Below, piece after piece: positions 23,521 through 35,414 of a stretch of 64,000 nt of DNA. This DNA is from Heterotrichella gracilis. Lineage: Eukaryota > Sar > Xanthophyceae > Tribonematales > Xanthonemataceae. Each line of letters starts with the position of its first letter. Within the stretch, counting starts at the first letter, position 1. The notes under the pieces were generated by a model. That model made no database searches, was not told the origin of the DNA, and saw nothing but the letters and a program-made list of their open reading frames with translations. Made by a program: the position numbers and the translations under genes. Location: contig JAULBX010022075.1 of assembly GCA_032358255.1 (NCBI GenBank), positions 1 through 64,000 on the forward strand, written 5' to 3'.

Positions 23521-25676
23521 GGCCGTGACAATCGAGGCCAAAGGTTGTACCAAGTTTATGAGGAGGAGTGCACCAAGTTTATGAGGAGGAGTGCACCAAG
23601 TTTTTGAGGAGGAGCATCCGTGTGTACTCAGAGAAAATCTGCTTGGCGTTACAACTGTGTCCTTGGAGGAGTCGCGAGACAAAACAGCGACAGCACAGGA
23701 ACATGTGTGACCGCAGCAGACGTTGTTGTTTTGTTTTGTGTATCGTTTGCTGTATCGTCGCAAAGATACAGGCAAGGGCATTGACCTGGGGCCAGGCATT
23801 TTGAAACCCTAAAACAGCAGATGCAGATCGGAACCCTAATTTTAATTAGAATTACTACTGATTTTCGGTATTAAGTGTGAATTTCCGGTGAAGCATGCTA
23901 CACGTTCACCTTGCTTTTGGTCTCTGTCACCGTATTTGCCGTGTAGAACCGGACCCAACACTGGGTAATGGTTCCAATGCACAAGCCCTCCCAAGCGCAA
24001 GCACCTTGGTAGCCGTCCAGCAGAACTGATGGTGTGGCCCAATGATGGCAGACCCTACGGAGCTTACCCAGCAGGTAAAGCCTGCTTTCTTTGAAGTCAC
24101 TGTTCAAGCAAACGCTTAGGATAACCAGTGCGCACACGTCAACAGGTGGTTGGCTAGTGTGCTGGCAAATTACTCATGCATCCATACTGATATGCATGCC
24201 TGGCAGCCCCATAGGTTTACATCGTCCCCAGTATGAGTACTAACCGAAGCAGTTTTCAAACCGCAAAATTATGGCCGATTAGGCGTTGATGCGCTCACAT
24301 TTTGTGCCGTGCCCAATCAAGCCACCACACACATAGCACTCCATACCCACATGCACTAGCTAGGCAGGTCAAGCAGCCCCGAGGAAGATAAATTTAGTAG
24401 ACGGAAAAGCGGCCAGTGAGGGCTTGCACCCAGGCCATTGCTCCCAGTTGGGCTTCATGCCCTCTGGAATGGCTGCGGTGGCTTGGCTGTGGGTTGCTCA
24501 GCTGTTGTCCCTGTCGATACCGAAGGCGAAACTGAGGGGCTAGCTATGCATGACTACACACACACGTGCACCCACACTTACCCTTCCCATTCCTTGCACC
24601 CAACCCCACTTTACCACAAAGAGCACACACTCAGTTCCCACACCAGGTGGGCCACCGCGGCCACACGTTTGGGCCACACCCGCTGAACACGTTTGTGTGC
24701 CATGCACAGAAGCAGACCAGCTGGGCCAGCACCTATTGCAGCCACTGGCATTGGGCATCAGGCCAATTGAGCGGTGGAGCGCCGGTGCCAGGTGCGGAGT
24801 AGGAAGGGGGCAAAATGATAGGTTTAAAGCTGGAAGCGGGGAGAATAGACAGGTGTGGAGCAGGAGGGAAATGTAACTACAGGTGAGGTGCCAGCGTGAG
24901 TTGTGGTGTACGGAGTCTCATTAATACTGGGTCTCATTAAGATTGGGCGCCATCATGGAGGATTAGAACTAGCCAGACTGTTCTGCGGCAAACTCATACA
25001 GGAGGCACGCTGGCATGGGCAATGGGAGCGTCCAGGGTAGTCACTTGCTGACGCACTGTGCCGTGGTACTGGGCTGGCTGCGTGCCTTGCACTGGGTATA
25101 TGGTACCAGGGTTGCCAAGTAGGTAACGAAGGAAAAACATAGAGATTTTGTACAAAACATAAGTTCATTCTGCCAGAGCTGCATTGCAGCGACTTATCAT
25201 GCACTGCGGCTGCCGGTTGCAACGCTTGGTGTGGCATTTGGGGACCATTTGCGCTCAAGACAACAACGCCCTCATCCATCTGCACCATGACCAGCTTCAT
25301 CCGCAATCTGTTGCGCCCCTGTGGTTCCCCATGGCCACCCCTGGGGTAAACCCTTATTCCAGCTCTTGACCAGCTTCATCCGCAATCTGTTGCGCCCTGT
25401 GATTCCCCATGGCCATGGCTTGACCTGCCCGCAATTTGAGGTTTCAGTCAGTGGGGTTTTAGTCTGGGGCTGCGTCTTAGGTGCAGGATATAGCGCTCAA
25501 CCTGCCTGCTGCTTGGGGTTCAAGGTGTAGGGCCCGACATGCACAGCGATCTGGGGTGCAAGGTTTGGCAAGCAGGGTCAGTGGTTTAGGATTGGACCCT
25601 GTGCGCCGTCACAAAGCGCGCATCCACCTTGCACTGTTGGTCTCTGTGTAGGGTTTGTGGATGCAGGGTTAAGAGT
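23521..25676. other. Intergenic with small tandem repeats, no gene seen
   Basis: About 2.1 kb. Near 23554-23620 a 23-bp unit (GAGGAGGAGTGCACCAAG core) is repeated nearly three times, just upstream of the F-box start. At 25289-25420 a unit starting GACCAGCTTCATCCGCAATC is duplicated at about 80-bp spacing. A minus-strand open stretch at 23898-24137 has no recognisable family. The right end (about 25600-25625) echoes the end of the HemK coding exon. Confidence 0.5.
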
Positions 25677-25725
25677 TTAGGATTTAAAGTCTGACCTGCG
25701 CGCCGTCACAAAGCGCGCCTCCACC
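25600..25725 (-). repeat. Echo of the HemK last-exon end
   Basis: GCGCCGTCACAAAGCGCG at 25603 (past the stop) repeats the exon sequence at about 25700, offset about 97 bp. Flanking TTTAGGATT words are also shared. Confidence 0.8.
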
Positions 25726-28700
25726 CCGCACAAGTCAGCCACCTCCCGCACATCCTCAAAGGCGGGCAGGGGGGGCAGTGAGCTGGAACCAGTGGCGGGG
25801 GATGGGGCTGGCGTCGCATCGGTAGTAGTTGGCATGGTGGCGGTGGTGGTGGTGGGTGGGAGCCGCAGCTGCCTCAGCATGCCCGCCACCTCCTTCCCCT
25901 GTGCTCGACCTGAAGAAGGGAGAGGAGAGTTCAGGGGAGAGGAAGGTTATAACATGTGGGGCCGCAAGGCATTAGCCACTTCCCGCTCCCCCTCACACAC
26001 ACACAGCATTACCACCGCAATGTCTGCAGCACAAGAAACCTGTGCGATTACAGCCGCCCTGCCGCCCCTTTGCAACTCGCATCCACCCCACCCCAGCGCC
26101 ACCGCACCACCCACCCACCTGACGTCTCCAGCACCAGGAAACCCTGCGGCCGCAGCCACCCCACCGCTCCCCGGCAAATCACATCCAGGCTGTCCAGCCC
26201 CGGCCCTGGCCCCCCATCCAGCGCCATGTGTGGCTCGTGGCGCCCCACCTCCGCTTGGAGGGTGGGCATATCACTCGCGGGGATGTAGGGGGGGTTGCTG
26301 ACGATGCCGGCCAGGCGGCCCTGCAGGGGTAGGAAGGACTGGGTGGGTTGAATTGAAAGCTGGGATGAATGCTGGGGATGTTGTTATTGTTGTTGTGGTG
26401 CCGGGGAGTCAGGCCACCCATGCGCGCTGCATGCGGTTGTGTCTACCAAGCTGCGCGCTGCAAAATCGTGTCAAGAGTGCGTGACCCGCATCGCCACTCC
26501 TCCTACCACCAGCACCAGCGCCAAACTTGACCCCAACCACCACCTCCAAACCCAGGACAAGACACAACCCTGGCACCTCTGGCACCCCCACCCACCACCG
26601 CACCTCCAAGCCCATCCCCGCCAGCGGCTGGAACCAGCTGCCATGCACCACCCGCACCACCCCCTCCACCCCCATGCGTGCCACATTGTGCTTGGCCCAC
26701 CACGCAGCCACAGGGCTGGCGTCCACTGCATACACCCGGGGACTGGTGGGGGGTGGCAAGGGGCTGGTGGGGGTTGTGGCACCCCCCTCAGCTTGGGCAA
26801 GGATCTGGGAAGGGGAGTATGAGCGATTGGCGGGGGAGGATGTTGGGGGGGCCTTTTTGTCAGGTGTATGACGCAAGGCATGTAGGACAAACTGCTAATG
26901 GCTGCATCACTGGAACGCGTGCAAGTAAAGAAAGAAAATGGGCAGCAGCGGGGCACTGTAACAATTTGCACAGTCCACCAATAAAGCTAGCAGGCATGCA
27001 TGGTGCGAAGCCAACCATGCATGTACCTACAAAAAGCCAGCCAATCAGGAGCAAGTTCCACCATTGCCATTGCTGCAGCAGCGCACCTGCGCAACGCCGA
27101 TGGCCAGCGCTCCCGACCCAGTCCCCAGGTCCACCCACGTCCCCAGCCCCAGTCCAGGCGTCTCCGCCACCGCCGCCGCCACCAGATCCACCACCATTTC
27201 GGTCTCGGGGCGCGGGATGAGCACCCCGGGGCCCACCGCCAGCACCATGTCCCGCCAGTGGGCGGCGGCGGTGAGGTACTGAAGGGGGGTGCGGTGGTGG
27301 GTGCGGCTGCGCCACAGGGTGTGGAGGGCGGCCAGCGGGGCCCGCAGTTGGAGGTGTAGCTCCTGTGCGGGTGTAGGGTAGAGTGGTTAATGTGTGTATC
27401 TGTATCCTGTGTGTGTCAGTGCATGTGAGGTGGGGATCTGGAGAGTGGTGGGTATCAGCAGGAAATGATACGGCGGCTTCAAATCTGCAATTCATGACAG
27501 GCAGCGTCATGCAACATGGCAGGGCCACGCCTCCAATACCCGCAACCAACAAGCACCCACCTGGAGCTCTTGTTGAGCTGCGTCACCCCCACTTATGCCT
27601 TGCAATGACCGTTGGGCAATGGCGCCCCGCCGCAGGTCCCGCCAGTCAGCGGCGCGCCATTCGCCATCTGCGCCATGGCGGCAGCCTGCCACTGCATCCT
27701 CCAGCAGCCATTGCAGCTCGACCTGAGGGGTAGCAGCCGACACAACTCTGTTAAGATGTGAAGCTTTTGGGAAAGGGAATCCCCTCTCCATAGTGGTGAC
27801 AGGTGCAAATCCTGACTGGAGGCTAGCTGGAGCTTGTCCAGATTAAATTCAGCAGGTTGGCACGGTTATGGGTGCCACAAAATGGTCACGGAAACACAGC
27901 CAGTTGGCGCTGAAGCTTGGCTGGGAGCGGCTAGGTACCTGAAGTATAATCAAAAATGGCCAAATCATGGGTATTGATGTTTTCCGCAGCCGCAGGTGCA
28001 GCCACCTTCCGCATTTTGGTCTTGGCGCAAGTTTCATGGCACACTACATGATTATCTTGACAATGCAACACCGCGGCCGCCGTTTGCTCTGTAAAGATCT
28101 GCGCGCTGTTGCCGGCATTCCTTACAGTTTTTTACATACGGTATGTGATGCAGTTCTTACTATTGTGTTGTAATGTTTCTTTGTGACAGAAATATCACTT
28201 TTGATGTGAAATGGTGCTGGTTTGACGTGCACAGGTTGCCTTGACGTACATGCGTCGTGCTGTTAACTGGGTGTGCGGGGTGTGTGAGGCTTTCAACAGG
28301 CATAACTGACCGAAAACTGGGTCATTTTAGATCCCAAGCACTTCCCCGTGATCAGCATGGAACCGGCAACAATATAGCCGCCTCAAAATGTACCCACGAC
28401 CACACCCCGGCGCTTTAGCTCAGTTGGGAGAGCGTTAGACTGAAGATCTAAAGGTCGCGTGTTCGATCCACGCAAGCGCCACTCACTTTTTGCCACCCTT
28501 TTGGTGTGTTTTTGGGCCAAAATGACGACATTTTGCATATTCTTGCATACATATGGATAGCAAAACCTGAAGAGAACCCTACAACTTGCTTCAAAGATGG
28601 TATATAAATAATCGGCCATCGTATTAACCGCCTTGGTATCGGCAGATACGGGATTGGGCATCAGGCCACCGGCCATGTGGTGTGTCACCACATGCAGCAC

Positions 28701-29210
28701 CGGAAGGAAAACCAACAATGCAACCGCCCAGTTGCACTCTAGCCAGGCAAACTCACAGCCCAATTGTAGCTAGGTGCCCACCGCCACCACACCCACCTTG
28801 AAGTCGTCTGGGGAGGGGTCATCAGGCCCGTCCAGGCGCAGCTCCCCTGCTTCAGCCAGCGCCCATGCCTGGAACGCCACCACTTCTGCCAGCGTGGCCT
28901 GGTGCTCAGGCTGCCTCTGGGAGAGTGGTATCGGTAGCTCCTCTGGAGGCTGTTCCTCGCTTAGGGAGGGGCCGCGCTGTGCACTGTCGCTCGCTGCTGC
29001 TGCTGCTGTTGTTGTCAAAGTATTGGCATTCGCATGCAAGTGGAATCGGGGTGGTAGCCAACTCCTTGGCCCGTGTAGCACGCTGGTAGGTAACCACCGT
29101 GAACTGGGTAGTAGTAAGGAGGGTGGCGGCGGTGAACGGGGCCAGGCGGGGCGGGTTGACCGCAGGACCCGGGTACATGTTGCCATGGTCGCCCACCTAG
29201 CCAGTCGCAT
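25677..29210 (-). CDS. HemK/PrmC release-factor glutamine methyltransferase, organellar
   Basis: Exons 29210-28797, 27722-27561, 27362-27087, 26804-26604, 26320-26119 and 25909-25677 join in phase to 495 aa. The enzyme uses S-adenosylmethionine to N5-methylate the GGQ glutamine of peptide-chain release factors. Seen: an Arg/Ser/Ala-rich N-terminus fitting an organelle transit peptide (about residues 1-60); GVLIPRPETE at about 239-247, the family motif; SAM motif DLGTGSG at about 270-276; and the catalytic NPPY at about 360-363 followed by IP. The protein is longer than bacterial PrmC (about 280 aa) because of the transit peptide and Pro/Thr-rich linkers near 290-305 and before the C-terminal FEDVREVADLCGVEARFV. 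Start ATG 29210; a second ATG eight codons later is possible. Intron 1 contains a tRNA gene on the other strand. Confidence 0.92.
26018..26195 (-). repeat. Echo of HemK exon 5 end and donor
   Basis: The intron stretch TGTCTGCAGCACAAGAAACC (26021) parallels the exon end GACGTCTCCAGCACCAGGAA (26121). Similarity continues about 60 bp to an AACTCGCATCCA / AATCACATCCA pair. The offset is about 102 bp. Confidence 0.75.
26875..26930 (+). mobile_element. Decayed LINE 3'-end-like fragment in HemK intron 3
   Basis: GACGCAAGGCATGTAGGACA followed by CTGCTAATGGCTGCATCACTGG resembles the LINE tail at about 12820-12860 and, more closely, a minus-strand copy at 50625-50690. Confidence 0.45.
28409..28481 (+). 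tRNA. trnF-GAA: tRNA-Phe (GAA)
   Basis: A 73-nt cloverleaf: acceptor GGCGCTT pairs fully with AAGCGCC; D arm GCTC-AGTTGGGA-GAGC; anticodon stem TTAGA/TCTAA with loop CTGAAGA (anticodon GAA); variable AGGTC; T arm GCGTG-TTCGATC-CACGC; discriminator A. There is no intron and no encoded CCA. A T5 run at 28487 fits a Pol III terminator. The internal A and B boxes are intact. It lies inside intron 1 of the HemK gene, on the opposite strand. Confidence 0.97.
28487..28491 (+). terminator. Pol III T-run terminator of tRNA-Phe
   Basis: Five T residues begin 6 bases after the mature tRNA end. Confidence 0.7.
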
Positions 29211-30716
29211 TCCCGGACAAGTCGCGCTAGGTTGGAGACCAGTGCTAAGCGCCTACAAGGCGATAGCGGGCTTATCCTCCGCATGAATAGCCTGCACTTT
29301 GAAGGAGCCAGGTGGGTTAGTGTGCTGTCTGGGGAGCATGCTTTCGTTGGTGCGAACTCAGATGTGCGTGTGCCACCTTGTGGGTAACAGAACATGCCAC
29401 ACAGCTGCTGGACACACCCTTGTACACGGAGAACGTTGCACAAGGGTAGACCAAGAAAGGTAGACGTGTGGGTCTGCGAAACTCACGTTTGGTGGCGCCA
29501 GATGTGTCCGTGCGCCACACACCATACATGCATGCATACACAGTTTGAGCTGAAATCCTGGCAGCTGCGCACGATGCACAGGACACAAGACGTGGGTGGC
29601 AACAATATCAGCCAAAGTTGCTATGCATCGGTTCGGTGGCGCTGTAAAGGGCAAGGTCCGGAGATAAATACGTGGTCTGCTAGCTGCTGCAATGGACAGG
29701 TCTGGACCCTTATTCTGAACCCTGAACCCTAACCTAGGCTGGAGGGCACTGCCCACCGATGTGCCACTGCACACCGTGCAAACTTGCTTAAAACACCCAT
29801 TACTAGCGTGACCCAGCCTAGCCACCCAGTGGAGCAGCTCCAGGAAATTATGTTGTTGCACTTCTGGACAGACTTGTTGTGAGCCACCCGTCGCACCCGG
29901 AGCCCAGTTGGCTTGAGAACACGGACGGGAACCTACCAGTGCTCAGGGATGAACCTAGGATCAATCACATACCTATCAAGTTGATATTGTGGCATGTGTT
30001 GCAACACGTTGTTGATACGGGATTGCGATGGGTGCAGCATGTGCACTGCAACACCAGGTGCACCAGCACGCAGTTTGTGCCTCTGAAGTACTCCAATCCA
30101 TTACGGCTCTCCTCCCCACTCTGACCCAGTGAGCACACATACAGGGAAATCCCGCAACCCGCGCCCACTGACTACATGAGAAAATAACCTATCAATGTTG
30201 CTGCTGTCAAAACGTGCTGCTGCCGCCACCACACGTGTCGTGTAAATACTGTCTGAAACTCTGCTCAAGCAAAACAAAGGCTGCACCCCTGCCCTCCCAC
30301 CCTCATTGAACTGTAGACTGCATGGGGTGTGACGCTACCCCAGGTCAAGTTGTCGATCAGTCGCTATCAGTTGACACTCTATAGCAACTGCTGCTATCAT
30401 ACGCTCACGCCCCCAACGCCTTCATAAAAACTGCTGCTACCACAGGCCTGCCAGGCTCCGCCAGCTGCTGTGAAAAATGTTTCATACTGCACAAACAAGA
30501 ATAAGAAAATGGTATGCATTTCATCGCCTACTCCAAAACAGGAATGTCCAACTGGTCAACCAGCTCCACACCAGAGGCAGACTCTGTCAGCAAACCGGTT
30601 GTAAAGGTTGTAATCACCCAGCCACTGTTGGCAATCTCGGTCTTAGAACCCACACTGGAGAGGCAGATCAGCCGTCCGCCGCTGTGCTTTCCACCGCTGC
30701 GCGCCACAAGCTGCGC
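29211..30716. other. Intergenic: HemK promoter and OHP2 3' flank
   Basis: No gene is supported across 29211-30520. From 30528 to about 30690 there is an exon-like echo of the OHP2 terminal exon (separate entry). Confidence 0.5.
30528..30690 (-). repeat. Diverged, still open copy of the OHP2 terminal exon
   Basis: Read on the minus strand it gives TEIANSGWVITTFTTGLLTE, then SASGVELVDQLDI and a stop (30528-30530). It is collinear with the OHP2 exon (KNEIANGRWVMMGFAIGLLTE, YATGVDFPDQLAL). The frame and a stop are kept, but the chlorophyll-binding Arg of the NGR motif is Gly. A possible acceptor (GCGCAG) precedes it. The offset from the real exon is about 210 bp. It is either a fossil exon or an alternative last exon. 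Confidence 0.7.
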
Positions 30717-31706
30717 CTAGTCCAGGTCAATGATGCCCAGGTATGACACCAGCAGCGCCAGCTGGTCGGGGAAGTCCACACCGGTGGCATACTCTGTCAG
30801 CAGGCCGATCGCAAAGCCCATCATCACCCAGCGCCCGTTGGCGATCTCGTTCTTGGGGAGCCACCCAAATCGCCTGCGGCAACAAGTGCAGCAAGCCCCT
30901 CAGGCACAGACCAGGGGTATTGTGTACATGCCATGGTGCAAGCCGTAAGCACATGCAGTCAGCCAAAGGGCCAGGACAGTGCATCCCCCCTGGGAAGTAT
31001 GCAACACATTACCCACAAACCAGCAATGCGTAGTGCAGCCAATGTTAAGTGTGGGTTGTCAGTGGAAAGTTCAACGGTAAGGACACGCACTGCATCTTCT
31101 GAGCTTCTGCCTCCGCAGCCAGCGACTGGAAGTACTTCAGCATCTCCTTTGCTTGTTGCCGTTGGTACTCAATGGTCACTCCAGTCCTGTGACAAGCCCA
31201 GGTTGACGCTCAATTAGTGAACAAACGGCAAGCATGGGCAAACAGTTGGGTCCGCAGCTGCAGCAGACAGTCAGCACCACAGCTCAACTCACGTTGCAGA
31301 GGTGGTGGTTGCAGTTGTTGTGGGTGGCTCAGCTGCCAGTGTGGGAGGCGTGGGTGCCTGGGCCTCCACAGGTGTTTGTGTGGGCTTTCTCAAGATAGGC
31401 CCAGTATCACTGGTGGCCTTGGTAACGGTGGCCTTTGTCCTTGTAACCTGCAAGAATAAAGGTGCATGCATAAAATGTACTGGCAGGTGTGCAACACGAA
31501 AGAGGTGTCCAAACAAGCTGGGTGGGACCACTTACCCTGCACTGGCGGGTGGTTGCGGGCCTGACACCTGCAACAGGATGTGAAGAGAGGTCAGGAGGGA
31601 AGTATCGCCAGAGGTCACCCAAAAGTGGCAAGAGATACACAAATTCGAAGCACTAACATGAGCACCAAATTCACCCACCAGTGAAACACATTGTCGACGA
31701 CGCCAT
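30717..31706 (-). CDS. OHP2: One-helix protein 2 (OHP2), LHC-like, PSII assembly
   Basis: Exons 31706-31679, 31567-31536, 31447-31293, 31186-31085 and 30873-30717 join in phase to 157 aa. The start (MASSTMCFTG, then an R/T-rich stretch) is a typical chloroplast transit peptide, followed by a Pro/Thr linker. The mature part matches plant OHP2 closely: VTIEYQRQQAKEMLKYFQ, then FGWLPKNEIANGRWVMMGFA (chlorophyll-binding E115, N118 and R120) and GLLTEYATG, ending LGIIDLD. In plants OHP2 pairs with OHP1 and HCF244 in the thylakoid, delivering chlorophyll to newly made D1 during PSII assembly. The donor of exon 4 (GTCCTT) is weak but required by phase; the very short exons 1 and 2 are inferred from phase and consensus and are the least certain part. 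Confidence 0.9.
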
Positions 31707-32971
31707 GGTTGAGGGCTCTGCAACCAGGGAATGGGGGCAGCTGCAGCGGATCACGGTCAATTCGAGCGGCAGAACGGATATCTACGCCACGCTGGTCAGT
31801 ACAGGCGGTTTAAGCCCGCTCGCTAGGCTGGTGTGTGCGTGCAGAAAGCTGTGGTCGCTGTCGAGCCAGCAGCGTGGCGAGCTCAAGTGCGTTTGTGTCC
31901 ACCAGGCAGTCGAGTGCCTAGGGGGGGTTATCATGATCAATGTGGGATAGGCACCGCCAGGCCAGTCCGCCTTTCAAGGCACCACAGTGGGGGCGCGCCT
32001 GTGCGTTAATGAGCAAACCCTTTTATTGGCTGGAGGGTTGCATGTGCATGCATGTGCAAATGCCGCTAGCAACCAGTGTGGTTGACAACATGTGTGATTG
32101 ATGAGGTGCAGTGTCTTCAACTTGCCTTGAAGGCAAGTTGCAATAACTTTGATCTCCTATCTTCAGCAACTCTCACATCGGTGTACTTGAACAGCTTAAA
32201 ATCGGGGAACTAATGAACCTTCTGAAGATGCAATGTGGGCAGTAGGTTGATCCTTCGGCCCTCGATGTACCAATGTGTGCCCGCCCCAGGCAACCCGGGT
32301 ACCCAATTGGCTGTGATGCAGAGCGGGCCAGCGCCTGCTTGTGGGGGGGCAGGCCGCCCACATGCATCCCCTTGATTTTTGCACAGCAAGGTGGTCCACC
32401 AAACTGCATGCGACGATAGCCAGCAGGCCTACTACACCAGCAGGCCACCGCTGCAAGGCGTCCAACAGTGCCAGCTGCCCCGCCACAAGCACACGCAATG
32501 GCGCGGGGCAGGCATCCTAGCTAGACACATATTCTGTGGTTGAAAACTCGGTATATGTTACAGTGAAAGCATACACACGCCGAACATCCAAACACCCTCC
32601 ACAACACCAATCCACAGCCTGCGCAGGAGCAAAGGGGAGGGTCAGCGTCGCACCCGCAACAGGCAACAAACAACCAGTAGACTGTTGACACTACTTATGC
32701 CATACACCAAAGTATCTACGCTGGCCAATTGCACCTGGTGCCTGCAACAACTGCACCATACGTCGGTCTTGCAGTATAGAACACAAGGCAGTGCCATCAC
32801 AGCGCAAGCTTAAAAGTGAGACTGATGCTCTCTACAGCTGCCCATAGCAAGGGCGTCCGGAGCGCCAACCTACGCCACTGCAAGTAATGAACTGGGCAGC
32901 AACAAATGCACCCAAATAGGCTTCCCTGTCACTCCATTTACCTTGCGAGTAGGCAGCAGTTGTCAGCCAGC
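31707..32971. other. Intergenic: OHP2 promoter and eL21 3' flank
   Basis: About 1.3 kb with no supported exon. Minus-strand open stretches near 32173-32498 overlap each other in different frames and match no family. Confidence 0.45.
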
Positions 32972-34802
32972 TCACAGCACTCCCTCCTTGAGGATATCGT
33001 AGGGGATGGCGGTGATGGTCTCCAGGGACACATTCTCAAGGGTGAACCCTTCCCGGGGGCCAACGATGGGACGCTTGATGGCGCCCAGCTTCTCTGCAAG
33101 AACACCACCACAGCATGCATCAGTACAAAATCAAAGGCATTCCCAGCAGTCATCGGCATATTGCCCTGTAAGCCCCTGAAGGGCACTAGGTCCACAATGG
33201 CATGACTAGTAGAGTGAATATGCATCAGTACTGTGCCAATCCAAGGTCCGGGACTACCTCTACCCACATACACTACACGGTTCGAATAACTCCATGTTGG
33301 ACTATCACGAAAGTGTACACCACGGGTTGCCAGCAGCGTTCTATAGCCGGTGTGCTGAACGGCTTCTGGTGAGTGGGCTGAGCAACGCGTGGGGCCATGA
33401 GCTCCCAGGCGCTGAGTATTCCAATTCGGTAGGCTGTGTAAGTTGGAGGCTGTGTAGACTTGTGCCCCGCACGCACGCCCGGCGTAAGTGTGGCTGGCCT
33501 TGGTGTTGCTGCTAACGATTGCTGCTTACAAGGCTGCTGCACCTGCTGCAAGTCGCAACCTGCCCAGCCGCCCCTCAGTTGCACCTCCAGTTGCCGTGCA
33601 GCCAAGGCTGTCTCCTGCCCGTTGCCATTATCGCGCAGGGTGCCGATGGTCTCCTGCTGCTACTTTATTTGCTTCCCTTCCCTCCTCTGCTTCCCAAAGT
33701 GTTGCTGTCCCTAACAACTGGGTTGACAACGCATGGCTTTCTACCCTTCTTTCCCCCACCCTCCCCTATCTGACACCCACCGGCTAGCTACCGCCCACCG
33801 TTCCTTGCCCCCCTGTCCATTTCCTTTCCAGCTTTTCCCGTCCCTTACCTCCCCTGAGCTTGGCCTCGTGCTTCTTCTCGTCGTTTGCCTTCTGCCTGTT
33901 GAGGAACTCCTCCCTGCACCTGGAGGGCTTCACGTGCTCCACGCGCACGTGCAGGCGCTTCTTGATCACCCTGCCGTTCACCTGCGAGGGGTGGGTAGCA
34001 GCAGGATGAGCGGCTGGAGAGTGTGGGGATGCACCCCTCCGGAGTGCCAGCATGCAAGTTTGGAACTGGGTTGCAGCAGGTTGCGATGCAGGTGAGCGCT
34101 GCGGGTGGGACCCCATGGTGGAGGTGGGGTGGGATGGACGTGTGTGCTGATGTTGGCAGCTGACCGCTTTGTCGCAGGGCTGCCCGTGGTGCAAACCCCC
34201 AAAGGCTAGGTCCCGCAGGCAGGTATGGTGGTGCACACAGCAGTACCTGTAACTGTAACTTTGTAAGGAGGCCAAGGGTAGGCGCAGCCACTGAGGCCCA
34301 ATTTTGGGCACTGAGGACAAAGTGCAGCTGCCCTGTGCGTGGTGCTGGTCTCTAACCCAAGTGCTGGTCTCTAACCCAAGTCTCTAACCCAAGTGCGTTC
34401 CTCTATGTATGCATCAATACGCGGGTGTCTGGTGCTGACAATCCATATTGAAGTGTGCTGATGTAGAGCCACTTACCACTTTGTTAACCTCCACACCCAG
34501 AGCGCGCTTGGTCACGTTCCACACCCTGCCGGTCTTGCCCACGTAGTACTTGTGGGGCATGCCCTGTAAAAAGGTGTACAGGGTTACAGTAAGCCCCATG
34601 CCCAGAACAGGAGGTTGGCAGGCAGGGAGAGAGGCAGCAGAGGTGTGTTTACCTTGTGCACGGCACCGTTGACCTTGATGTCAACATAGTCACCGATCTT
34701 GTAGTTGCGCAGGTAGACAGTCAAGGGGATGTACCCCTTTTGCCTGAATGCCCTGCTGAACAGGTCGCGCGTCCGCGAGCGCACACCATGGCCTGCGGGC
34801 AT
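32972..34802 (-). CDS. RPL21: 60S ribosomal protein eL21
   Basis: Exons 34802-34653, 34563-34477, 33981-33849 and 33093-32972 join in phase to 163 aa, the usual length. It is a structural protein of the large cytosolic ribosomal subunit. The match is strong throughout: [76 protein letters not shown] and the C-terminal [17 protein letters not shown] followed by IPYD. ATG 34802 is the family start. The gene is divergent from the PCF11-like gene, with about 610 bp between starts. In phase the coding region is complete and looks fully functional. Confidence 0.97.
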
Positions 34803-35414
34803 CTTGCCTGACTCCCTGTGCACCACATAACAGCTTCAGTAAGTATGTACATCCCAGCTTTAAAGCCAGGTTTCGGTGGCTTCAGTATGTGCATGCCTTG
34901 GCCTTGCGCCCAGTGCAGTGCGTTGGATGCGAGGGGTGCAAGCGGAACCATGCAGCGCAGCGGCGCGTGGGTTACCTGCCGGGTCTTCGCCGACAACTGG
35001 AAGAGAAAGAGGGCGATGCAGGTGGTGTTGCCAGCCTTTTGCACAACGCCGTACGCTCCAGCAGCCGCCTCCAATGTTGTCTTGGGAGGTATGATACATG
35101 GGGAACGGGGGTGTAACTGGGCGAGGGAAATAGGCCACTTAAAAACCTCTGCCCAGCGTTTGCAAAGCTCATAAATATGGCTTGCTGCCGCCGCCCTTTA
35201 GTTACAACTCTGTTCTTGTGTCCTCTACGTGTTTCCTTGAGAGCCCACTGCAGTGCAATTTGGTGCAGCACGATCAGGTTTCCACACCACAAGGAAGTTG
35301 CCTCTTGAGGCCTGAGAACTGACTACTGGGCCCTTGTGGGAACCTCAGACACACAGCTGGCATATAATTGTCGCAGCAAGTGCCACTGTGGCCTTGCTTC
35401 CAGATGTTGAGGGC
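34803..35414. promoter_or_regulatory. Divergent promoter region between eL21 and the PCF11-like gene
   Basis: About 610 bp separates the two start codons, so both promoters and 5' UTRs must lie here or overlap. An upstream non-coding exon of eL21 is possible. No clear TATA box is assigned. Confidence 0.5.

Noticed and set aside
23898-24137. Minus-strand open stretch (RRVCHHWATPSVLLDG...)
   Set aside because: There is no start, splice context or recognisable family; it could be chance.
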